Shown here: in pieces, positions 8,957 to 18,398 of the stretch
Layout of the letters: each line of letters starts with the position of its first letter
How positions within the stretch are numbered: position 1 is the first letter of the stretch
Source of the DNA: Paracoccaceae bacterium
GTDB lineage: Bacteria > Pseudomonadota > Alphaproteobacteria > Rhodobacterales > Rhodobacteraceae
DNA: 64,000 nucleotides
Reading direction: 5' to 3'
Assembly: GCA_014872815.1 (NCBI GenBank)
Contig: WKFK01000015.1
Coordinates: 62,001 to 126,000 of the forward strand
The notes under the pieces: generated by a model
Database searches by the model: none
Seen by the model: the letters and a program-made list of their open reading frames with translations, nothing else
What the model was told of the DNA's origin: nothing
Translations under genes and position numbers: made by a program

Positions 8957-11900
8957 TGCGATTTCTTGCGCTTCTCCTCTGCCTGATCTGGCCCCTGACG
9001 CTCTCTGCCCAAGACGCGGAACAAGCGGAGGCCAGTGACGAAGATAAAGGCATGCTCACCAACTTCCTGGAGAACGCTCTGTCCGGGGAAGGCCGCACGG
9101 TGGAAGTGATTGGCCTCAAAGGCGCGATCAGCTCTAACGCCACGGTCGAAGAGATTCGCATGTCAGACGCCGATGGCACCTGGCTGACCATGCGCGGCAT
9201 GACGTTGAACTGGAACCGCCTTGCCGTACTGCGCGGCAACATCAACGTCAACGAGTTGAGTGCAGACGAAATCATCCTCGCCCGCGCCCCGGCCCCAAAC
9301 CCCAGCGCGCCACCAACGGCAGAGGCCACGCCTTTTTCGCTGCCCGAATTGCCTGTCAGCATCAACATCCAGTCGCTGCAAGCAGACCGCATCACTTTGG
9401 GTGAGAGTTTTCTCGGAGAGGAGCTTAACCTCTCCCTCACCGCGCGCCTGATCCTCGAAGGCGGCAGCGGCGAGGCGCTCCTGTCCGCCGCGCGGCTTGA
9501 TGGCCCTGCCGCGCGTTTTGCCTTGGACGTTGCCTTCTCCAACGAGACCCGCCAATTGCGCGTAGACTTGCAAGTGCACGAAGACGCCGGCGGACTGCTG
9601 GTGACTCAGGCAAAAATCCCCGGCGCCCCCCCCATGGCGCTTACCGTTTTGGGGGAAGGCCCCCTGGACGATTTCATCGCCGATATTCTGTTGACCAGTG
9701 ATGGCGAACAGCGCTTGGCAGGCTCTGTGGAATTGGCCACCGAACCCGGTGCCACGCCGGAAGACGCTACCACACAGGTGGTTCGGGCTGATCTGGGCGG
9801 CAACATGGCGCCACTCTTTGCGCCAGACTACAAAGACTTCCTGGGCGAAAACATCGGGTTTAGCACGCTCCTGCGTCGCTTTGGTGATGGGCGCATCACG
9901 CTGCAACAGCTCTTGCTTAGTTCCCGCTCCCTGAACCTGAACGGGGAAATGGCGATAGACGCAAACGGATTGCCAGACAGCTTTGATCTCGACATCCAAT
10001 TGCGCGACGAGACGGGCAAGCCCGTGCTACTGCCCCTCAAAGGCCCAAAGAATTACGTACAAAGCGCCGAACTTGCGGCGAAATTCAACCATGCGGATGG
10101 AGATCGCTGGACCCTGAGCGGCACCGTGGATGAGGTGCAAACCGACTCGCTCACGTTGGCGCGCGTGGCTTTGTTTGGCGAAGGCACCATTCAAGAGGCA
10201 CCCACGCCGCGGGTCCAGGCACAGCTTCAAATGGGGATGCGGGGACTGGAGCTCTCAGACCCTGATCTAGCCACGGTGGTAGGGTCCAACGGCGGATTTC
10301 AAGGCGACGTGGTCTGGGAAAAAGGGTCCGGTGTGACGCTCTCTAACTACAGACTGCGCACCAACAGCCTTGGCTCGCAAGGCAACGTGCATGTGAGCGG
10401 CAGCGGCCAAGACCTGACCATCGACACCGACGCCACGCTCGAGGTTCAGGATCTCTCTCTGTTCTCCTCTTTTGCGAAACGCGACCTCAGCGGCAGCTTG
10501 TCAGCAGCGCTTGATGGAACTGTTTTGCCAATCTCTCAAGGCTTCGATTTGACGCTCAGCGCCACTGGTCAGGACCTTGCCATTTCGGACAAACGCGCGG
10601 ACGCTTTGCTGGCGGGGGGAAGCACGCTGAAAGTCTCGGCAAAACGTGACGAAACCGGCATCACCCTGCGCGAAGCAGATGTGAAAACAGCCCAGCTCTT
10701 CGCCTCCGGTGCAGGTACGCTTGCCAGCCAAAACAGCGACCTCACTTTTGAAGCCGCGCTCAATGAGGTGGCCTTGCTGCTTGAAGGCGTGAGCGGCCCC
10801 GCCACCGCCAAAGGCCGCGCTGTGCAAACCGGCGCAGACTGGGCCTTTGACCTCTCAGCCACCGCGCCCGCAGACACAACCGCCGCTATCCGTGCCACCC
10901 TGCCCCAATCTGGCAATGGCGCGGCAGATGTGGACCTCGAAATTGGCCAGGTGCAGGTATTCGTTCCTGAACTGCCCGGCAAGGCGCGCATTCAGGCCTC
11001 TGCCGAACAAGCGGCAAACGGCTGGCAGGTCGACTTCACTGGCACCGGTCCCTTTGACACAAGCGGCTCCGGCAAGGGGCTGATCGACCCGACAGGCAGC
11101 GCCAACGACTTTGAAGTCACCGGCACCGTGCCGCTCGCCGCCGCAAATGTCTTCTTACAACCCAACTCCATTCAGGGCATTGCCAACTACGACCTGCGCC
11201 TCAAGGGCGCGCTGGGACCGGAGGCGGTCACCGGCACAGTCACTCTTGGTGGCGCCCGATTTGTGCTGCCAGATCTCCGTGTGGCCTTTGAAGACATTCG
11301 CGGCTCCGTCGGCCTCAACGGGCAAGCCGCGGATCTCAACATCACCACGCAGTTTTCCGGTGGTGGCCAAATTGGCGTCAATGGCAACGTTGCCCTCGCA
11401 CCGCCGTTCTCCGCCAACCTGCCAGTCACCCTGACCGACATTATCATCCAACAGGGTCAGCTGCTGAAAACCGAGGTGGACGGCACCATCACCCTCTCAG
11501 GCCCCCTTACTGGCGGCGGCAATATCGCGGGTAACATCGTGCTCGGCAAAACCGATATCCACGTCACGCCGGTTGGCCTCGCAGGCGCAGGCCCGATCCC
11601 TGAAATCCGTCACGTCAACGAGCCGTCCAAGGTGCGCCTAACTCGCGACCGCGCGGGCCTCATTGCCAAGGAGAAAAGCGGCTCCTCCGCGCCACCCTTT
11701 GGGCTCGACATCAATATCCAAACCGGCGAACGCATCGCCGTGCGCGGCCTAGGACTTAACGCAGACTTCAACGGCGGCATGCAAATTGGTGGCACAACAA
11801 ATGACATCCGCCCCAATGGCGAGATTGATCTGATCCGCGGCCGCCTGTCCTTCCTGTCAAAGAATTTCGAACTCGACGAGGGCCGCATCTCCATGTTGGG

Positions 11901-12384
11901 TGATCTGGTCCCGACCATGCGTGTGGTCGCAATCTCTGAACAACCAGACGCCACCATTTTCGTGATCCTTGATGGCCGTCTCGATGACCCTAAAATTGAG
12001 CTTGAAAGTGACCCGGACCTTCCGGAAGACGAGGTGCTGTCCCAATTGCTGTTTGGCCGCGACCTCTCCAGCATCTCAGCTCTGCAAGCCGCGCAACTGG
12101 CCGCCGCTTTGGCACAACTCTCTGGCGCTGGCCCGCAAGGCCCGCGTTTGGGTGAAAACTCTGGCCTGGATGATCTGGGACTGACCTTCGATGAATCCGG
12201 CACCCCCGGTTTGCGCGCGGGCAAGTACATCAACGAAAACGTCTACACAGAGGTAGGCGTGGACAGCAAAGGAAAAAGCTCCATCAGCCTCAATCTCGAT
12301 GTCACCGACAATCTGACTGTGAAAGGCAAGGTGGGCTCAGATGATGACACCGGAATCGGCATCTTCTTTCAGCGCGACTATTAA
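8956..12384 (+). CDS. tamB: TamB translocation/assembly module subunit
   Basis: TamB spans the periplasm from an inner-membrane anchor to TamA and belongs to the AsmA/VPS13-like bridge proteins. The 1142-residue protein begins with a membrane/signal segment (LLLCLIWPLTLSAQ). A long beta-rich repetitive body follows, then the C-terminal DUF490 domain from about residue 800. Diagnostic C-terminal blocks are RGLGLNADFNGGMQIGGTT, LIRGRLSFLSKNFELDEGRI, and PDLPEDEVLSQLLFGRD followed by LSSISALQAAQLAAALA. Its ATG overlaps the tamA stop by one base, and its last bases overlap the convergent TetR gene. Length is in the normal range. Confidence 0.93.
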   Translation: MRFLALLLCLIWPLTLSAQDAEQAEASDEDKGMLTNFLENALSGEGRTVEVIGLKGAISSNATVEEIRMSDADGTWLTMRGMTLNWNRLAVLRGNINVNELSADEIILARAPAPNPSAPPTAEATPFSLPELPVSINIQSLQADRITLGESFLGEELNLSLTARLILEGGSGEALLSAARLDGPAARFALDVAFSNETRQLRVDLQVHEDAGGLLVTQAKIPGAPPMALTVLGEGPLDDFIADILLTSDGEQRLAGSVELATEPGATPEDATTQVVRADLGGNMAPLFAPDYKDFLGENIGFSTLLRRFGDGRITLQQLLLSSRSLNLNGEMAIDANGLPDSFDLDIQLRDETGKPVLLPLKGPKNYVQSAELAAKFNHADGDRWTLSGTVDEVQTDSLTLARVALFGEGTIQEAPTPRVQAQLQMGMRGLELSDPDLATVVGSNGGFQGDVVWEKGSGVTLSNYRLRTNSLGSQGNVHVSGSGQDLTIDTDATLEVQDLSLFSSFAKRDLSGSLSAALDGTVLPISQGFDLTLSATGQDLAISDKRADALLAGGSTLKVSAKRDETGITLREADVKTAQLFASGAGTLASQNSDLTFEAALNEVALLLEGVSGPATAKGRAVQTGADWAFDLSATAPADTTAAIRATLPQSGNGAADVDLEIGQVQVFVPELPGKARIQASAEQAANGWQVDFTGTGPFDTSGSGKGLIDPTGSANDFEVTGTVPLAAANVFLQPNSIQGIANYDLRLKGALGPEAVTGTVTLGGARFVLPDLRVAFEDIRGSVGLNGQAADLNITTQFSGGGQIGVNGNVALAPPFSANLPVTLTDIIIQQGQLLKTEVDGTITLSGPLTGGGNIAGNIVLGKTDIHVTPVGLAGAGPIPEIRHVNEPSKVRLTRDRAGLIAKEKSGSSAPPFGLDINIQTGERIAVRGLGLNADFNGGMQIGGTTNDIRPNGEIDLIRGRLSFLSKNFELDEGRISMLGDLVPTMRVVAISEQPDATIFVILDGRLDDPKIELESDPDLPEDEVLSQLLFGRDLSSISALQAAQLAAALAQLSGAGPQGPRLGENSGLDDLGLTFDESGTPGLRAGKYINENVYTEVGVDSKGKSSISLNLDVTDNLTVKGKVGSDDDTGIGIFFQRDY

Positions 12385-12959
12385 GCCGCCTCAGACTCTT
12401 GCTGGTGTCCCGGCCGTACCCCATGCAGGCACAACCGATGCACCAAGTCGCGCATCTCGTCTGTCAAAGTGACCCCCAGCGAGCGCTGCCATTTCAAGGT
12501 GTTGCGCACCCCACCACCGATAAAGCCAGCAATCACCCCCACATCCCCGGCAATCACCCAGCCTTCGTCCTGCAATTGATGCAACAGGCCCGCGATAAAA
12601 TCCGACGTGCGGTTGAAGCTATCCAACACTTCACCACGCGGCAGCAAAGGTGCGTTGGACAGATACTCATACAAGTCAGCGTGGTTTGGATTGTACCACA
12701 CAAAATCAATCTGCCGGTCGATATAGGCCTTCAATCGGACCCGCGCCGGCTGGCTTGGATCATCCCCGGCCACAAGCGCTCTTTCAACAATCGCGCCAAT
12801 CTCTTCGTAAACCGCACGGATCAGCACATCTTTGTTTTCAAAGTGATTGTAGAGCGAGCCAGTGGCGACTCCCGCCTGTTTGGCAATTTTGCTCATTGAC
12901 GCTTGTGTGCCGTGTTCCACCAGCATCGCTGCGGTGGCTTCCAAGATTTTCTCGCGCAT
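12381..12959 (-). CDS. TetR/AcrR family transcriptional regulator
   Basis: A 192-residue repressor-type protein. Residues 1-47 form a TetR helix-turn-helix (ILEATAAMLVEHG, MSKIAKQAGVATGSLYNHFE, NKDVLIRAVYEEI). The C-terminal ligand domain has no recognisable specificity. The gene starts very close to the helix-turn-helix, a little shorter than usual, with ATG at 12959. About 36 bases upstream is a perfect palindrome that I read as its own operator. No obvious target gene is divergent from it, so autoregulation and a distant target are likely. Confidence 0.88.
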   Translation of the reverse strand: MREKILEATAAMLVEHGTQASMSKIAKQAGVATGSLYNHFENKDVLIRAVYEEIGAIVERALVAGDDPSQPARVRLKAYIDRQIDFVWYNPNHADLYEYLSNAPLLPRGEVLDSFNRTSDFIAGLLHQLQDEGWVIAGDVGVIAGFIGGGVRNTLKWQRSLGVTLTDEMRDLVHRLCLHGVRPGHQQESEAA

Positions 12960-12995
12960 GTGGCTCTATGTCCCGTTGGCTTGTTTTTTTGGCGC

Positions 12996-13013
12996 AGTGA
13001 ACCGATGTTCACT
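12996..13013. promoter_or_regulatory. palindromic operator upstream of the TetR gene
   Basis: AGTGAACCGATGTTCACT is a perfect inverted repeat (AGTGAAC-CGAT-GTTCACT), flanked on both sides by GCGC. It lies 37 bases upstream of the TetR start codon, the size and place of a TetR dimer site. Binding by this TetR is inference. Confidence 0.6.
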
Positions 13014-13139
13014 TTGCGCCTAGCACCCTAAGCCGACAGTCTTGCGCAAACAAGTCTCTCCTCAAAACAGTCAATAAACACAGGGCTTTGTATATTGGAT
13101 ACATTTTTGCGGACGCGGTTGATCGTCTTTGTCACCTTA

Positions 13140-13757
13140 TCACAAGCGCCCCATCCAACAGGTTTCTTCTGAGAACGTGCCATCTGGTTGGAGCAGCCTC
13201 TCAAAGCCCATGGCGCGCCAAAACGCCATTCCCCCAGCGTTCTTTGGATCGGCACCGATGTGGACTGGTCCAACCCCAAAAGCCTGCGCCGCCTCTAACC
13301 AAGTGTCAAACAACCGCCGCCCCAGGCCGCAACCCCGTGCGTTTGGCATCAAGTTCATATGCATATGCGCTGGAAAAGGGTCCACGACATAGTCAGGCGT
13401 CGGCGCGGGGTTGTGTATCCACTCCGCCCTTAGTTCGTCCGCTGTCCAACTCGCCTTACGCGACACATCCGGCGCAAGATGCCGCTCTCGCAAGGCCGGC
13501 CACCATTTTTCTTCAAGCTCAGCTTCAAACGCTCTGCTGTTGGCAACCCCACAGACATAGCCTGCGACCTGCCCGTTAACCTCCGCCACGAACACCAACT
13601 CCGGCGCCAGAACCACGTAAGGCGCCGTGTAAATATGTCCAAGCATTTTGGGATCTTTGTAGAGCGACGTCGCATCATCCCCGGCTTGGCCGGTTTCGAC
13701 AACCACCTGATACAACCGCTCTTGATCAGCCCCGGTTGCCGGTCGGATCACAGCCAT
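13140..13757 (-). CDS. GNAT family N-acetyltransferase
   Basis: A 205-residue acetyl-CoA-dependent acyltransferase of unknown substrate. The GNAT fold is seen in VAEVNGQVAGYVCGVANS (beta4), MHMNLMPNARGCGLGRRLFD (motif A, with the pyrophosphate-binding R-G-C-G-L-G-R loop) and VGPVHIGADPKNAGGMAFWR (motif B, residue N binding CoA). The C-terminus GFERLLQPDGTFSEETCWMG is also family-like, resembling YjcK/RimI-type proteins of about 200 residues. A strong AGGAGG lies ahead of the ATG. Neighbours give no hint of function. Confidence 0.85.
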   Translation of the reverse strand: MAVIRPATGADQERLYQVVVETGQAGDDATSLYKDPKMLGHIYTAPYVVLAPELVFVAEVNGQVAGYVCGVANSRAFEAELEEKWWPALRERHLAPDVSRKASWTADELRAEWIHNPAPTPDYVVDPFPAHMHMNLMPNARGCGLGRRLFDTWLEAAQAFGVGPVHIGADPKNAGGMAFWRAMGFERLLQPDGTFSEETCWMGRL

Positions 13758-13817
13758 TCTTAGCCTCCTGAAACGCGGAGCCGTTGTACCACCGATTCCC
13801 GTGTTCCGCGAGCCTGC

Positions 13818-14093
13818 TTAGGCCCGACGCAGCATCCAACGCTGAACCGCTCCAATTGCGCCACCAATCACCAAGCCCAAACCGTAGGCCCCTGGGCCTC
13901 CAAGACCGAACTGGAAGTTCACAATAGCGCCTTGCGGTAGAAAGAAGCCGTAAGCCGCCGCGGGCACTGCCGCCAGCAACAACAGCATAAATCCAGGAGT
14001 TGGATCAGCACGGTTGATGTCTTTGGCAACCAGCTGGGCCCCAACGGCTGCGGGCAACGCGATTACAAGGATAACATAAAGAGCAATAAGCAT
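13818..14093 (-). CDS. small membrane protein, 91 residues
   Basis: Unrecognised. The ATG at 14093 follows a strong GAGGAGG six to seven bases upstream. The product has three hydrophobic segments (about residues 2-20, 35-52 and 66-86), the last rich in glycine (GGPGAYGLGLVIGGAIGAVQ), and ends WMLRRA. The frame stays open well upstream, but that extension has no membrane-protein character. It is divergent from the nitroreductase gene. Confidence 0.65.
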   Translation of the reverse strand: MLIALYVILVIALPAAVGAQLVAKDINRADPTPGFMLLLLAAVPAAAYGFFLPQGAIVNFQFGLGGPGAYGLGLVIGGAIGAVQRWMLRRA

Positions 14094-14260
14094 GTCGGAA
14101 GCCTCCTCGACAGGAGTGGTGACGGGCGCCTTGACTTTGACGCCTCGGAGGAAGGGGCGCGTCCCTCTGTCCTCACTCTTTAGATGGGGGTCAATAGGCC
14201 AAACTTCAATAGTACGCTTGTTAATGAGGTGCATTATAACGACGCTTACAGCGCAAATCA

Positions 14261-14299
14261 TTGACTTAGTACGACATCGCATTAAATGGTACGATATCG
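14261..14299. promoter_or_regulatory. promoter/operator region of the nitroreductase-MarR pair
   Basis: TTGACT at 14261-14266 could be a -35 element. It is followed by two near-identical direct copies, TACGACATCG (14270-14279) and TACGATATCG (14290-14299), 20 bases apart; the second contains the palindrome CGATATCG. The spacing of two helical turns fits binding by the MarR protein of this operon, which is inference. Confidence 0.4.
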
Positions 14300-14315
14300 A
14301 ACAATGAGGTTTCCC

Positions 14316-15461
14316 ATGAGCATTACACGCCGCAAAACTCTCGCCCTGCTCGGCGGTGGCATCATCACCGCCGCAGCCGCCAGCGGATACGCTGTCACAC
14401 GCACACCTGATCAAGCCACCCTCCCGTGGCAACTGGCAGGCACCTATGACGACCCGCGCAAACAGGCGCTGTCCTATGCCCTCCTCGCGCCCAATCCTCA
14501 CAACCGGCAACCTTGGACTGTCGACCTATCCGTCGACAACGAGGTCACACTGTTTGCAGACCTGGAAAAGCTGCTTCCAGAAACCGATCCTATGAACCGC
14601 CAAATCACGGTTGGTCTTGGCTGCTTTCTCGAAGTCATGCGCATGGCAGCGGCGCAGGATGGCTATCGCGTTGACCTGACCCTCTTCCCGGATGGTCAAA
14701 ACCACGAGCAGCTGGACACCCGCCCAATTGCCCATGCGGTTTTCACCAAGGAAACAGGTCAAAAACCGGATCATTTGTTCCAACACGTAATGTCTCGCCG
14801 TTCCAATAAGGAGCCCTTCGACACGACCCGCCCGGTGGCACCGCACGCCTTGGCACAGCTTGAAAACGCCGTAAGCGCAGACGTCCAGTTTGGCGGCTCC
14901 GTGGATGCTCAAGACATTGCCGAGCTGCGGGAACTCACCCACGTTGCGCTCAAAATCGAAGTGGAAACCCCGCGCACATATCAAGAAAGCGTCGACCTAT
15001 TCCGCATCGGTCACCGCGAAGTCAACGCCAACCCTGACGGCATCGACTTCTCCGGCCCCCTGTTTGAAACCCTGCACCTCACCGGCATGTTCTCCCGCGA
15101 AACAGCCAAGGATACCTCTTCAACAGCTTATAAATCTGGTCTGGACGCGGTCTTTGCCAACACGGACACCGCCATGGGGCATGTCTGGCTGGTGACCAAC
15201 ACCAACTCACGGGTGGACCAAATCAAGGCCGGGCAAAGCTGGATCCGTCTCAACCTCGCCACAACGGCTCTAGGCCTTGGCCTGCAACCGCTTAGTCAGG
15301 CGCTGCAAGAATACCCTGAGGTTGGCACCGAATATCAGGCGGTCCACAACCGCCTTGCGCCCAACGGCGGAACGGTTCAAATGCTGGGACGTATCGGATA
15401 CGGTCGCCAGGTGGCGCCAAGTCCACGCTGGCCATTGGAGGCAAAACTTGCCCAAACCTGA
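14316..15461 (+). CDS. Tat-signal nitroreductase-like protein (Acg family)
   Basis: A 381-residue protein with a twin-arginine style N-terminus (ITRRKTLALLGGGIITAAAA), so probably exported folded. The body has flavin-reductase features: LLAPNPHNRQPW (the SPS/HNxQPW start block of nitroreductase-like proteins), MSRRSNKEPFD (RRSxR-like block) and a late GLGLQPLSQALQEYP. Such blocks occur in FMN-binding Acg-like proteins; the substrate is unknown. I placed the start at the ATG with GAGG upstream. The 3' end overlaps a MarR gene by 14 bases, suggesting a two-gene redox-stress unit. Confidence 0.75.
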   Translation: MSITRRKTLALLGGGIITAAAASGYAVTRTPDQATLPWQLAGTYDDPRKQALSYALLAPNPHNRQPWTVDLSVDNEVTLFADLEKLLPETDPMNRQITVGLGCFLEVMRMAAAQDGYRVDLTLFPDGQNHEQLDTRPIAHAVFTKETGQKPDHLFQHVMSRRSNKEPFDTTRPVAPHALAQLENAVSADVQFGGSVDAQDIAELRELTHVALKIEVETPRTYQESVDLFRIGHREVNANPDGIDFSGPLFETLHLTGMFSRETAKDTSSTAYKSGLDAVFANTDTAMGHVWLVTNTNSRVDQIKAGQSWIRLNLATTALGLGLQPLSQALQEYPEVGTEYQAVHNRLAPNGGTVQMLGRIGYGRQVAPSPRWPLEAKLAQT

Positions 15462-15903
15462 GCAGACAATCCCAACCTTGTTTCGCTTCTTCAATGAAGT
15501 GGGGATTATCAACCAGCTCTCAAGTCGCCTGTTTGAAACCCGTCTGCCGGACGGGTTTCTCGTGTCCCATTTCACCGTGCTCAACCACCTGACGCGGCTG
15601 GGGGATGGTCGCACGCCAATGGACATCGCCACTGCCCTGCAAGTGCCAAAAACCTCCCTTACTCACACACTGTCGGGCCTAAACAAGGCCGGGTTGATTA
15701 CCTTGGAACCCAACCCCAAAGATGCCCGATCCAAATGTGTCATGCTTACAGATGCAGGGCGCCAATTCCGCGAAGATGCCATTGCGGCCCTTGGGCCTGA
15801 CCTCATGGATGTGGCGGAACACGTCCCACCAGACCGCATCGCCGAAGCCCTGCCGCTGCTGGAAGAAATCCGCGCCTTTCTGGACAAACGCCGAGACGGG
15901 TGA
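15448..15903 (+). CDS. MarR family transcriptional regulator
   Basis: A 151-residue winged-helix regulator. The HTH is HFTVLNHLTRLGDG followed by MDIATALQVPKTSLTHTLSG and LNKAGLITLEPNPKDARSKC, the typical MarR recognition helix and wing (DxRSK). I chose the TTG at 15448 because GGAGG lies eight bases upstream and the protein then has normal length; the longer open frame upstream is antisense-like filler inside the nitroreductase. It overlaps the nitroreductase 3' end and probably controls this operon. Confidence 0.87.
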   Translation: MPKPEQTIPTLFRFFNEVGIINQLSSRLFETRLPDGFLVSHFTVLNHLTRLGDGRTPMDIATALQVPKTSLTHTLSGLNKAGLITLEPNPKDARSKCVMLTDAGRQFREDAIAALGPDLMDVAEHVPPDRIAEALPLLEEIRAFLDKRRDG

Positions 15904-15936
15904 CCGCCGTAAAACAGCCGCCCAAGCTTTCTCATT

Positions 15937-15974
15937 CCCCAAATATCCTGGGGGAGTCCCATCACCGATGGGAC
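15937..15974. terminator. hairpins between two convergent genes
   Basis: CCCC-aaatatcct-GGGG (15937-15953) and a perfect stem GTCCCATC-ACC-GATGGGAC (15956-15974) fill the gap between the marR and tdh stops. There is no strong U-run, so they may act with Rho or only as 3'-end structures. The first is a common style of intergenic hairpin in Rhodobacteraceae. Confidence 0.45.
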
Positions 15975-15989
15975 GGGAGCAAAGCCCCC

Positions 15990-17039
15990 TCAGGTGGTCC
16001 AATCCAACACAACCTTGCCCGACTTGCCGGATTTCATCGCCGCAAAGCCCTCTTTAAAGTCGCCAACCGGCATCTGATGGGTGATCACCCGGCTGACATC
16101 CAAGCCGTTCTGCAACATCGCAATCATCTTGTACCAGGTCTCAAACATCTCGCGCCCATAGACGCCTTTTATGGTGATCGCCTTGAACACAATGCGGCTC
16201 CAATCCACCGGAGATTTGCCCGGCGGGATACCCAGCAACGCAATTTTGCCCCCCATCACCAGCGCTTCGACCATCTGATCCAGCGCCGCTTGCGAGCCGC
16301 TCATCTCAAGGCCCACATCAAAACCTTCTTTGAGCCCCAGCTCATGCATCACGTCGTTGAGGTCTTCGCTGGCGACATTCACCGCCCGCGCATTGGGCAC
16401 CACGTGCTCTGCCAAGGCCAGCCGGTCTGGATTGATATCGGTGATCACCACATGCCGCGCCCCGGCATGTTTCACCACCGCAGCTGCCATAATCCCAATC
16501 GGCCCCGCGCCGGTGATCAGCACATCTTCACCCAGCAAATCAAAGCTCAACGCCGTATGCACCGCATTGCCCAGCGGGTCCAAAATCGCGCCAATCTCGT
16601 CGGGAATATCATCCGGCAACGGCACAACGTTAAACGCAGGCAACCGCAGATACTGCGCAAACGCCCCCTGGACATTCACCCCAATCCCCCGCGTCCCGGG
16701 ATCGAGATGAAACTTCCCCGCCCGCGCCTGACGGCTCTCATGGCCAATGATGTGCCCCTCACCGGAACAGCGCTGCCCGATGCTGAGCCCATCAACATTG
16801 CGGCCCATCTCGACGATCTCACCGGCAAACTCATGGCCGGTGATCATCGGCACCGGCACCGTTGCACTGGCCCAGTCATCCCAGTTCCAGATGTGAATGT
16901 CCGTGCCGCAAATCCCAGTCTTGTTGACCTTGATCAGCACCTCATCCGGCCCGATTTCCGGCACCGGCGCCTGCACCATCCACAGCCCTTCTTCAGGCTT
17001 GGATTTCTCCAACGCGGCCATGGTGTTGGGCTTGCTCAT
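15990..17039 (-). CDS. tdh: L-threonine 3-dehydrogenase
   Basis: Oxidises L-threonine to 2-amino-3-ketobutyrate with NAD+. The 349-residue medium-chain dehydrogenase has the catalytic zinc site ([15 protein letters not shown], then [12 protein letters not shown]) and the Rossmann motif [12 protein letters not shown]. The glycine-rich substrate and coenzyme regions are near those of the E. coli enzyme, which is about 341 residues. The structural-zinc loop around residues 90-110 appears reduced in cysteines. Its ATG overlaps the kbl stop by four bases, so the pair is coupled. Together they convert threonine to glycine and acetyl-CoA. Confidence 0.95.
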   Translation of the reverse strand: MSKPNTMAALEKSKPEEGLWMVQAPVPEIGPDEVLIKVNKTGICGTDIHIWNWDDWASATVPVPMITGHEFAGEIVEMGRNVDGLSIGQRCSGEGHIIGHESRQARAGKFHLDPGTRGIGVNVQGAFAQYLRLPAFNVVPLPDDIPDEIGAILDPLGNAVHTALSFDLLGEDVLITGAGPIGIMAAAVVKHAGARHVVITDINPDRLALAEHVVPNARAVNVASEDLNDVMHELGLKEGFDVGLEMSGSQAALDQMVEALVMGGKIALLGIPPGKSPVDWSRIVFKAITIKGVYGREMFETWYKMIAMLQNGLDVSRVITHQMPVGDFKEGFAAMKSGKSGKVVLDWTT

Positions 17040-18223
17040 GAGAGGATTCCCAGCGCTTTGCCCACCTTGCCGAAGGCCGCCAGCGCCCGGTCCAACTCAT
17101 CCCGTGTCAGCGCCGCATTCATCTGCGTGCGAATCCGCGCCTGTCCGCGGGGCACCACCGGGAAGAAGAAGCCGGACACATAGACCCCTTCCTCAAACAG
17201 CTTTGCCGCCATCTCTTGCGCCAAGGTCGCCTCACCCAGCATCACCGGAATAATCGGATGCTCCCCCGGCAGGATCTCAAATCCCAGCTTTTCCAGCCCG
17301 GCCCGCCAATACTGCGCATTCTCGCGCAACCGCGCCCGGTCCTCAGCACCGTCTTCGACCAAGCGGATCGCTTCCAATCCCGCCGCCACAATGCTGGGCG
17401 GCAGTGAGTTGGAAAACAGATACGGCCGCGCCCGTTGACGCAACAGGTCGATAACCGGCTGAGGCCCAGCGATATAACCGCCAATCGCCCCGCCCAGCGC
17501 CTTGCCCAAGGTGCCGGTCAGGATATCCACGTCGACGCCAAAATGATCCGGTGTGCCAGCGCCGTTTGGCCCCATAAACCCGGTGGCGTGGCAATCATCG
17601 ACCATCACCACCGCGTCGTATTCCTTGGCCAACCGTGTGATCTCCGGCAGGTTGGCCAGATAGCCGTCCATGGAAAACACACCATCCGTGGCAATCATAA
17701 TGTGCCGCGCACCTTCATTGCGCGCGTGCTGCAGCATCGCTTTCAAATCGGCCATATCGTTATTGGCATAGCGATAGCGCTTGGCCTTGCAAAGACGGAT
17801 GCCATCAATGATCGACGCGTGATTCAGACTGTCCGACACAATCGCGTCTTCTTTGGTCAACAGCGGCTCAAACAACCCGCCATTGGCGTCAAAACAAGCA
17901 GCAAACAGGATCGAATCGTCTTTGCCCAGAAATCTGGCCAGCTTCTGCTCCAACGCGCGGTGAATGTCCTGCGTCCCGCAAATGAACCGCACCGAGGCCA
18001 TGCCAAACCCACGTGGGTCCATCGCATCCTTTGCCGCTGCGATCAGCGCCGGATTGTCCGCCAGCCCAAGATAGTTGTTGGCGCAAAGGTTGATGACCTC
18101 TCGGTCCCCCACCTGAATTTCGCCACCTTGCGGCGACGTGATCATACGCTCTGTCTTCATCAGCCCCTCGGCCTCAATAGTGGTGAGCGTGTCGCGGATG
18201 TCGGTCAAGAAAGCGTCGGACAT
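17036..18223 (-). CDS. kbl: 2-amino-3-ketobutyrate CoA ligase (glycine C-acetyltransferase)
   Basis: PLP enzyme that cleaves 2-amino-3-ketobutyrate with CoA to glycine and acetyl-CoA. The start at 18223 has GGAG upstream and gives 395 residues, the usual length; the frame is open further upstream but that part is not protein-like. Motifs: [16 protein letters not shown], the [20 protein letters not shown] block with the PLP-binding Asp-His pair, and [15 protein letters not shown] with the Schiff-base lysine. It is the promoter-proximal gene of kbl-tdh, and a set of palindromes lies just upstream. Confidence 0.95.
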   Translation of the reverse strand: MSDAFLTDIRDTLTTIEAEGLMKTERMITSPQGGEIQVGDREVINLCANNYLGLADNPALIAAAKDAMDPRGFGMASVRFICGTQDIHRALEQKLARFLGKDDSILFAACFDANGGLFEPLLTKEDAIVSDSLNHASIIDGIRLCKAKRYRYANNDMADLKAMLQHARNEGARHIMIATDGVFSMDGYLANLPEITRLAKEYDAVVMVDDCHATGFMGPNGAGTPDHFGVDVDILTGTLGKALGGAIGGYIAGPQPVIDLLRQRARPYLFSNSLPPSIVAAGLEAIRLVEDGAEDRARLRENAQYWRAGLEKLGFEILPGEHPIIPVMLGEATLAQEMAAKLFEEGVYVSGFFFPVVPRGQARIRTQMNAALTRDELDRALAAFGKVGKALGILS

Positions 18224-18238
18224 GGGGGTTCTCCATAA

Positions 18239-18311
18239 TGATGGACAATCGTCTATCATAACGGATTTGCATCCGTGAAGAGGAAAATTCATTATAGCGG
18301 ACAAAAATCCG
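18239..18311 (-). promoter_or_regulatory. promoter and inverted repeats upstream of kbl-tdh
   Basis: Three inverted repeats in 73 bases: TGATGGACAATCGTCTATCA (18239-18258, one mismatch), ACGGATTTGCATCCGT (18261-18276, perfect arms) and CGGACAAAAATCCG (18298-18311). On the minus strand a perfect TATAAT occupies 18291-18296, directly beside the third repeat. This looks like an operator cluster for control of threonine degradation; Lrp controls tdh-kbl in E. coli, and the XRE-cupin regulator next door is another candidate. Confidence 0.55.
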
Positions 18312-18398
18312 AAATTTTGGAAGCGCCCGTGCCGGAAGAGGAACACACCCATTGGCACGGGCTGCAAGCCCGGCGCGCGCCCCGTCGCGCGACAGGGT

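Noticed and set aside
14094..14510. N-terminal extension of the 91-residue membrane protein
   Set aside because: The ATG at 14093 has a strong Shine-Dalgarno; the upstream frame overlaps the nitroreductase start and lacks membrane segments.
15277..15447. Longer N-terminus for the MarR protein
   Set aside because: It lies in the nitroreductase gene in another frame; TTG at 15448 has a GGAGG site and gives normal length.
15900..17183. Plus-strand open frame of 427 codons over tdh
   Set aside because: His/Arg/Pro-rich antisense to a clear threonine dehydrogenase.
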